Shown piece by piece: positions 58,795-64,000 of a stretch of DNA of 64,000 bases; within the stretch, counting starts at the first letter, position 1; each line of letters opens with the position of its first letter. Under the pieces are notes generated by a model. That model had not been told where the DNA came from and did no database searches. It was given only the letters and a program-made list of their open reading frames with translations. The position numbers and the translations under genes were made by a program. Where the stretch lies: assembly GCF_000723405.1 (NCBI RefSeq), contig NZ_CCAE010000021.1:16166-80165 (forward strand), written 5' to 3'. This DNA comes from Hydrogenophaga intermedia. Its GTDB lineage: Bacteria; Pseudomonadota; Gammaproteobacteria; Burkholderiales; Burkholderiaceae_C.

Positions 58795-59254
58795 ACGGCT
58801 CTATTGCGCCGGCTGCAGCGTGGAACGACGTTCGACGCATGAGTTCAGCCGACTGCATCCCTGCGAAGCCGAAGACCGGGCTCCGGAGGGCGTCTCAAGG
58901 CTGAACTGAGTCACATGCCACCCACGGCGTGAACGACACCTGCGACCGTCACCAGTCACTCGCGGGCTGGCGCAGTCTACGACCGTTTTAGGTCTCACGC
59001 CGTGGGTTCGGCGTACAGCGCCCACGGCCCGGTGGCGACGGGACCGGGCTTGCCCTGCGCGACCTGAAACAGCCGCCCCCGTTGCTAACGCTGAAATGCC
59101 TGGAAAACAGACATCGCGTGAGCATTGGAACCAATGTGTGTCAACCTCGTTTGACGTATGAATGCCCCGGCGCGGGCAGGGGGACAAGATCGCACCATTG
59201 ATCAGGTAGCCAGCGGAACGATCGAAGCGAAAATTGGAACAACCAGGAAGATAA
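58795..59254. other. 460-base gap with a long-range inverted repeat
   Basis: No convincing gene. A perfect 13-base inverted repeat with arms CCCACGGCGTGA plus one flanking A (around 58920-58932 and 58994-59006) encloses 61 bases. GC is lower and the sequence patchy, as at an island boundary. The promoter of the following defence pair must lie here; GATCGCACCATT at 59189-59200 matches half of the palindrome at 52550-52569, perhaps by chance. Confidence 0.45.
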
Positions 59255-60481
59255 TTGAAACGAAGCAGCCTTAGACTGCGACAATCACCCGAAAATCCGG
59301 ATCAGCTCGTGGACCACTTGTCGGAAGTTCTTAAGATTCTCGATGGCGCACTTCGTGCCAACGCAAGCATGGCCTCGAACTACGCTGGCCTTCTTGCGGA
59401 CAAGCTGGAGCTGTCTGGCGATCGACAACAAGCGCGACAGATCCGTGAACGCCTCGCGCGCGCGCCTGTGGGGCTGGCGACGGCCCAGGACGGTGCTAGG
59501 GGGATCAGTCTGGACAATCTGCCTGTGGATGGCGAGAGTCGGTTGCACACCGTCGACGTCAGCCAGCCGACGGCGGACGCCGTTCCGCTGGTGCTGCCCA
59601 GCGCAATCGAGATGCGGGTGCGCGAGTTCCTCGAAAGCGTTCGCCACCACGATGCCCTGTCCCAGGCAGGCGCGTCGTTGGCCAACAGACTGCTGGTTCA
59701 CGGCCCACCAGGCACCGGGAAGACTCAACTGGCTCGCTGGCTGGCTGCCCAACTTGCGGTCCCCCTTCTCACCGTGCGTTGCGACACGCTGGTCAGCAGC
59801 CTGCTCGGCCAGACCAGTCGCAACTTGCGCCGCGTCTTCGAGTACGCGGAACAGCGGCCGTGCGTGCTATTTCTAGACGAGTTCGACGCCCTCGGCTCGG
59901 CTCGAGGAAACGAGCGAGACGTGGGCGAGCTGCAGCGGGTAGTCATAGCGCTGCTCCAAAATATCGACGCGATGCCCGACAGCACGGTTCTGCTGGCATC
60001 GACCAATCACGATCAACTGCTCGACCCGGCCGTCTGGCGACGCTTCAGCTTCCGAATCCCCATGCCGATGCCGGATGCAGTCATGAGGGAACTACTTTGG
60101 TCACAGTTCCTGGGTTCGTACGCACCGAAGGATCTTCGCATGGCGACACTCGTGGGTCGCTCCGAAAGTGTGAGCGGGGCGGTGATAGAGCAGGTATCAC
60201 TGGATGCCAAGCGCAGCGCGGTCCTGGCGGGGCTGCCGCATGTCGATGAAGATGAACTGTTCAGGCGGCTTGGTCTGGCCATGGCACTGATGGAGAGCGT
60301 GCCGCTGAGCACGCGCGAAGCAGAGATCAATTGGTTGCGTCGTTGGGACCAAAAAATCTTCTCGCTACGGACGCTGGCCAAGCTCTACAAAATCTCGTTG
60401 CGCCACGTCACCAACATAACGCAAGAAGGGAGTGCAGATGGCAACAAGGAAGACGGGAAGCCGCTCATCGAACCAGAGTGA
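59255..60481 (+). CDS. ietA: AAA ATPase of an IetAS-type defence pair
   Basis: A 408-residue AAA+ ATPase. A helical N-terminal region (~1-85, LVDHLSEVLKILDGALRANA) precedes the AAA core: Walker A LLVHGPPGTGKTQLARW with Lys156, Walker B VLFLDEFDALGSARG with Asp208/Glu209, sensor 1 LLASTNHDQLLDPAVWRRF with the arginine fingers. TTG start at 59255 after AGGAAG. It is followed, with a 44-base overlap, by a subtilisin-like protease gene. An AAA ATPase coupled to a subtilase is the composition of the IetAS antiphage system. How the ATPase controls the protease is not known from sequence. Confidence 0.8.
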   Translation: MKRSSLRLRQSPENPDQLVDHLSEVLKILDGALRANASMASNYAGLLADKLELSGDRQQARQIRERLARAPVGLATAQDGARGISLDNLPVDGESRLHTVDVSQPTADAVPLVLPSAIEMRVREFLESVRHHDALSQAGASLANRLLVHGPPGTGKTQLARWLAAQLAVPLLTVRCDTLVSSLLGQTSRNLRRVFEYAEQRPCVLFLDEFDALGSARGNERDVGELQRVVIALLQNIDAMPDSTVLLASTNHDQLLDPAVWRRFSFRIPMPMPDAVMRELLWSQFLGSYAPKDLRMATLVGRSESVSGAVIEQVSLDAKRSAVLAGLPHVDEDELFRRLGLAMALMESVPLSTREAEINWLRRWDQKIFSLRTLAKLYKISLRHVTNITQEGSADGNKEDGKPLIEPE

Positions 60482-62744
60482 ACAGCATCTCCAACCCGAC
60501 ACGCGGAACCCGTTTCAGCACGTCCCGTTTGCCGAGCGGGACCTCCGAGGCGTTGAGCCGGGGGGAAGCGCTCCAAAGGTCTTCGTCGAGGTTGATGCCA
60601 ACTACCGCGAGGCACTCGCAGGCACTCTCGACGCCGCCGTTCAGGAGCTAGAGGCCGAACTTGTCGCCTTCCCGCATTCGCTCGGACCATTGGTTGTCCG
60701 TCTTCGCGAAGACGGCATTGCAAAGTCTCATCGGCCGCTGAAGCTTGTGGACGAAACCGGTCTTGTACCTGCGGGGCACGAGCGGGTGGAGGAGATGCTC
60801 GTCGGCGCGCACCGCGCCAGCATTGCGGCGCTCCGCAGCGTCATTCTGGAAAGGGACATCCAGGCCATTCGGGCGAACTTGAGCGTCATCCGACGCATCG
60901 ACCCATGGTCACGCGCCAGGCGCAACCCGGAGGGCACGCATGCTTTGCGCGAACGGGATAGCGCCCTACTCCGGCTCTTCCGCTACGGGAACGATGCCGC
61001 GAACGCGCAACTGTTCGAGTCGATCAAGACCCTGATGAGCCAACTCGGGCTCAAGCACCGCTTCTTTCGTCAGGGTCGGCATGGGTGGTTCTACCTCTGT
61101 CTCTCTGGACTTTCGGACATCGCCGAAGAGAAGTTCGACGTGCTGCTCGGGTTCCCCGGCGTCCGACGTTTGATGCCAGAGCCCCTGTATCACCAGACCG
61201 CAACGGCGGGAGAGCCGGCGCAAACCGCGCCGCGTTCCTTGCCGTTGCCAACAACAGCAGGACTCCCGACCGTCGCGGTGTTCGACACGGGCGTAGCTCC
61301 AACGGCGTCCGACCTACAACCTTGGCTAGTCGGCTCAGAGACCTTCGTCCTGCCGCCGGAGACCGACCATCAGCACGGCACGATGGTGGCCTCCCTGGTC
61401 GCCGGCGCCCACGCACTCAACGCCAGCCATGAGGACCTGCCCGACGTGGGTTCCCTGGTCTACAACGTGTGCGGTTTGGAGTCAGTCGCAGGCGGCGGAC
61501 GCATCGGCGATCTGACGACAAGGCTCGAGGAGGCACTGAAGCGTAGGCCGGACATACGTGTGTGGAATCTTTCGCTCGGGATGCGCGTTCCATGCAACGA
61601 ACAGACGTTCAGCGAGTTCGCACAGACACTTGACCGGCTGAGCGATCAGTACAACGTCTTGTTTGTCGTAGCCGCAGGCAACTACCTGGACGAACCACGC
61701 CGTACCTGGCCCGGTTCGCCAGGTCTGCTGGACCGCGTCTCGAGCCCTGGTGAGTCCGTGCGCGCGCTGACCGTGGGATCGGTATGTCACCTTTCCGACC
61801 CGTCAGCACTGAATACGGCCGGGGAGCCGGCGGCGTATAGCCGGCGTGGACCCGGGCCCGTCTTCACGCCCAAACCAGACATCGTCCACATCGGCGGCGG
61901 GGTACATCAGCCATGGAACGCGGGAGGCTCCAGCGTCGCAGTGCTGTCCGCCGGCAATACGACGGTACGGGGCTTCGGCACCAGTTTCGCCGCGCCGGTC
62001 GCTGCCAGCATGGCCGCGCACGCTTGGCAGGCAATGGAAGGTCAGCCAGGGTTGACGCCGAGCCCGTCGCTGGTCAAGGCAGTGATGATCCACGCCGCGC
62101 AGCTTTCATCTCCCGCTTACTCTCCCGTTGAACGGCGCTACTACGGCACGGGTCTGCCAAAGGACGTCATCGCCGGCTTGTACGACCGCCCAGACAGCTT
62201 CACCCTTGTGTTCGAGGCCCGTCTCGTACCGGGAATGCGATGGCGAAAGGCCCCGTATCCCATACCGACCGGCTTGTTGCGCGATGGAAGGTTAGCCTGC
62301 GAGGTGATCATCACCGCGGCCTACTCGCCGCCTGTGGACCCCGACGCCGGAGCCGAATACGTGCGTGCGAACGTCGAGCTCAGCTTCGGGACGTTGGACG
62401 GCGACAAAATCGCGAGCAAGGTGCCCATGAAGGGCGAAGACGGGGCTGACGGTTATGAGGCGATGCAGGTGGAGCACGGCGGCAAATGGGCGCCCGTGAA
62501 AATCCATCGGAAGCGCTTCTCCCAGGGGATCGGCGGGGGCGATTGGGCGCTGCAGGCCAGAATGTTCATGCGTGCATTTGAGCCGGCGGTTGCGGAGGGC
62601 CTTCAGGTTCACATCATCTGTACGTTGCGAGCACTCGACGGCAACCCGGACGTTCATGCACAAGGCTTGCAGGCATTGGCCGCCACCAACTGGATCCGGC
62701 AGGACCTGCCTCTCCGTGTGCCGGTCCGCTCGGGGGCGCAGTAG
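60438..62744 (+). CDS. ietS: Subtilisin-like protease of an IetAS-type defence pair
   Basis: A 768-residue S8-family serine protease. The catalytic triad is intact: Asp283 (VAVFDTGVAP), His313 (DHQHGTMVASLVAG), Ser516 (GFGTSFAAPVAAS). The oxyanion Asn lies in VVAAGNYLDE. The N-terminal ~275 residues are a non-catalytic extension (NPFQHVPFAERDLRGVEPGG) and the C-terminal ~200 a beta-rich domain. There is no signal peptide, so it acts in the cytoplasm, unlike most bacterial subtilases. ATG 60438 follows AAGGGAG within the end of the ATPase gene, giving translational coupling. Fits IetS, the protease partner of IetA. Confidence 0.82.
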   Translation: MATRKTGSRSSNQSEQHLQPDTRNPFQHVPFAERDLRGVEPGGSAPKVFVEVDANYREALAGTLDAAVQELEAELVAFPHSLGPLVVRLREDGIAKSHRPLKLVDETGLVPAGHERVEEMLVGAHRASIAALRSVILERDIQAIRANLSVIRRIDPWSRARRNPEGTHALRERDSALLRLFRYGNDAANAQLFESIKTLMSQLGLKHRFFRQGRHGWFYLCLSGLSDIAEEKFDVLLGFPGVRRLMPEPLYHQTATAGEPAQTAPRSLPLPTTAGLPTVAVFDTGVAPTASDLQPWLVGSETFVLPPETDHQHGTMVASLVAGAHALNASHEDLPDVGSLVYNVCGLESVAGGGRIGDLTTRLEEALKRRPDIRVWNLSLGMRVPCNEQTFSEFAQTLDRLSDQYNVLFVVAAGNYLDEPRRTWPGSPGLLDRVSSPGESVRALTVGSVCHLSDPSALNTAGEPAAYSRRGPGPVFTPKPDIVHIGGGVHQPWNAGGSSVAVLSAGNTTVRGFGTSFAAPVAASMAAHAWQAMEGQPGLTPSPSLVKAVMIHAAQLSSPAYSPVERRYYGTGLPKDVIAGLYDRPDSFTLVFEARLVPGMRWRKAPYPIPTGLLRDGRLACEVIITAAYSPPVDPDAGAEYVRANVELSFGTLDGDKIASKVPMKGEDGADGYEAMQVEHGGKWAPVKIHRKRFSQGIGGGDWALQARMFMRAFEPAVAEGLQVHIICTLRALDGNPDVHAQGLQALAATNWIRQDLPLRVPVRSGAQ

Positions 62745-62824
62745 TTCAATGGGCCGCGACGACCCCGGTGCGGTCCTCAAAGAGCGCATCAACTTTTCGA
62801 ATCAGATCAGGGAAAGTGGGTGCG

Positions 62825-63622
62825 ATGATTCGCTTTCATGAAGGGTCCGGCTCTAGTGAGATTGAGCTATTGGACGCGGCCTTCACGCAGGCCGAGTGGA
62901 CCAAGCTACGCGCTGCCGCGGTCGGGCTCCTCGAACGCCGCGGCCACTTTTCGGCAAGCGAATTTCTGTCCCAGCATCCCTTCAGCCTCTGCCACGGGAC
63001 CAATGGCTTTGGTGACGACTTCTGCGTGCTCTACATGCAGGCCGAGATGGACAAGTACGTCGAACTCGCGGAGATGGCCGACGACTTGCAAATGCGCCAT
63101 AACGCCAAGCGTGCTGCTGAAGCTGTCGGGGAAGTGAGCGGCCAATATGTGCGTTTCGTCGCCATGGACCTTCTGCAAGCCACCGGACCCGCAGCCGTGG
63201 CGCCGCCTGTGCTCGAGATCACCTCCGACACCGTTGACCGCGCGCTCCGGGACGCCGAGCGCCTGCTCGCGACCGAGGGCGCGACCAGCGGTGTGGACCG
63301 GATCCATACCGCGTTCCATGGCTACCTGCGCGCACTTGTGTCGAGCGCCAATCTCGGTCACTCGGACACAGCCGGGGTGACGGAGCTGTTCCGCCTGATC
63401 CGTGCACAGCATCCGTCGTTTGCTGTAAATGCGGCTCACCAAGCCGAGATCGACAAGATCCTCCGAGCCCTCGCGAACGTTGTCGACACGTTGAATCCGC
63501 TGCGCAATCAAGGCAGCGTGGCCCACCCCAACGCCGATCTCCTGGCGGAGCCAGAGGCGATGCTATTCATCAACAGCGTTCGATGTCTGCTTCACTACAT
63601 GAACGCGAAGACGAAGATGTAG
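62825..63622 (+). CDS. HEPN/abortive-infection-like protein
   Basis: A 265-residue soluble protein 80 bases after the subtilase gene. The C-terminal ~110 residues resemble the Abi_C region of abortive-infection proteins: VDRIHTAFHGYLRALVSSAN ... ALANVVDTLNPLRNQGSVAHPNADLLAEPEAMLFINSVRCLLHYM. Arg227-Asn228 ... His234 forms an R-x6-H motif of HEPN RNases. The N-terminal part (LLDAAFTQAEWTKLRAAAVG ... FSLCHGTNGFGDDFCVLYMQ) is not recognised. It may be a third component of the defence locus acting as an RNase effector (inference), or an independent gene in the same island. Start at ATG 62825; earlier in-frame codons are unconvincing. Confidence 0.6.
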   Translation: MIRFHEGSGSSEIELLDAAFTQAEWTKLRAAAVGLLERRGHFSASEFLSQHPFSLCHGTNGFGDDFCVLYMQAEMDKYVELAEMADDLQMRHNAKRAAEAVGEVSGQYVRFVAMDLLQATGPAAVAPPVLEITSDTVDRALRDAERLLATEGATSGVDRIHTAFHGYLRALVSSANLGHSDTAGVTELFRLIRAQHPSFAVNAAHQAEIDKILRALANVVDTLNPLRNQGSVAHPNADLLAEPEAMLFINSVRCLLHYMNAKTKM

Positions 63623-63791
63623 ACAGATGTCCAGGCGATTGGACATCGAACAATACTGAGGCAACGACCAAAGCGAGCGACCGCTTGGTAACTGTCAGCG
63701 TAAGTTGAGCCCACACGGTCGACTGACTGCACCCGCTGCAAATAAGACATCCAGAGCGGATCGATAGCAGCCGGTCTGAACGAGCCCCACC

Positions 63792-63983
63792 CTATTTGCT
63801 CAGCAGCGCTTCGATTGACACATCGAGCGCCACCGCAAACCTCGCCAGCGTGTGAATCGACGGGTTGCGCGCCTGGCGTTCGATGTGCGCAATGACGGCC
63901 CTGCTGACACCTGATTGCTGAGCCAACCCGTCCTGGCTCAGCATCAGCCGCTTCCTTGCCGCCACGAGGTTCTGTGCAACCAC
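63792..63983 (-). CDS. XRE-family regulator (5' end uncertain, may continue past window)
   Basis: A helix-turn-helix protein of at least 63 residues: AARKRLMLSQDGLAQQSGVS, RAVIAHIERQARNPSIHTLA, RFAVALDVSIEALL, a complete Cro/CI-type domain. A GTG at 63983 could start it, but the frame remains open to the window edge (reading VFIEA before it), so the true start may lie outside. It is likely a regulator belonging to the adjacent island. Bases 63623-63791 hold nothing recognisable. Confidence 0.75.
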   Translation of the reverse strand: MVAQNLVAARKRLMLSQDGLAQQSGVSRAVIAHIERQARNPSIHTLARFAVALDVSIEALLSK

Positions 63984-64000
63984 CGCCTCGATGAAGACCT

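Overview
The window is GC-rich (roughly 65-70%) with tightly packed, overlapping genes. It carries an exosortase B (XrtB) / EpsA-EpsD-EpsE-EpsF-EpsG-EpsI set, four PEP-CTERM proteins and short palindromic repeats. This combination points to a betaproteobacterium of the order Burkholderiales, most likely a Comamonadaceae member (inference from gene content, not from a marker gene).

Layout. (1) 0.1-11.6 kb, minus strand: a PEP-CTERM protein, then a compact operon running gspG, gspF, gspE, a PilM/N/O/P-like inner-membrane platform, a GspD/MshL-like secretin, three more pseudopilins, and finally the LuxR-type regulator epsA. Most junctions are 4-base ATGA/GTGA overlaps. The operon is interrupted only between gspF and gspE, by a 252-base composite of nested palindromes. 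(2) 11.8-15.5 kb: a large unknown LRR-like protein, a PhoB-type response regulator and a divergent PstS-type phosphate-binding protein. (3) 15.6-21.9 kb: epsD-epsE-epsF-epsG, a small VanZ-like gene on the other strand, xrtB and epsI. A second composite of the same repeat, inverted, lies between xrtB and epsI, and another nested-palindrome family lies between epsI and gmd. (4) 22.6-38.4 kb: an exopolysaccharide assembly operon with GDP-fucose synthesis (gmd, fcl), about nine glycosyltransferase-type proteins, a flippase, a polymerase/ligase-like membrane protein, a methyltransferase and a hexapeptide acetyltransferase. Its content resembles colanic acid loci, but no initiating sugar-phosphate transferase is present. 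(5) 38.4-42.5 kb: a lower-GC patch with two unknown proteins and a trypsin-like protease. One unknown has a caspase-like (clan CD) His/Cys pattern followed by three repeated domains. (6) 42.7-52.4 kb: three more PEP-CTERM genes interleaved with exported phosphorus-releasing enzymes (an ExeM/NucH nuclease, a 5'-nucleotidase, a PhoX-like phosphatase). Two similar palindromes lie about 110 bases upstream of the nuclease and PhoX genes. (7) 52.6-64 kb: housekeeping-like and accessory genes. These are a tyrosine phosphatase, an AsmA-like protein, a VOC protein, a BrnT/BrnA toxin-antitoxin pair, a crotonase remnant, a LysR/UGSC-like divergent pair, an IetAS-type AAA ATPase plus subtilase defence pair followed by a HEPN/Abi-like gene, and an XRE regulator.

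How it fits together (inference). EpsD-G and the glycosyltransferases would build and export a fucose-containing polysaccharide. XrtB and EpsI would process PEP-CTERM proteins at the envelope, the T2SS-like machine would move proteins across the outer membrane, and EpsA would regulate the set. The PstS/response-regulator pair and the nuclease/nucleotidase/PhoX genes suggest that matrix formation is coupled to phosphate recovery from extracellular DNA. No tRNA, rRNA, CRISPR array, intact insertion sequence or replication origin was recognised.
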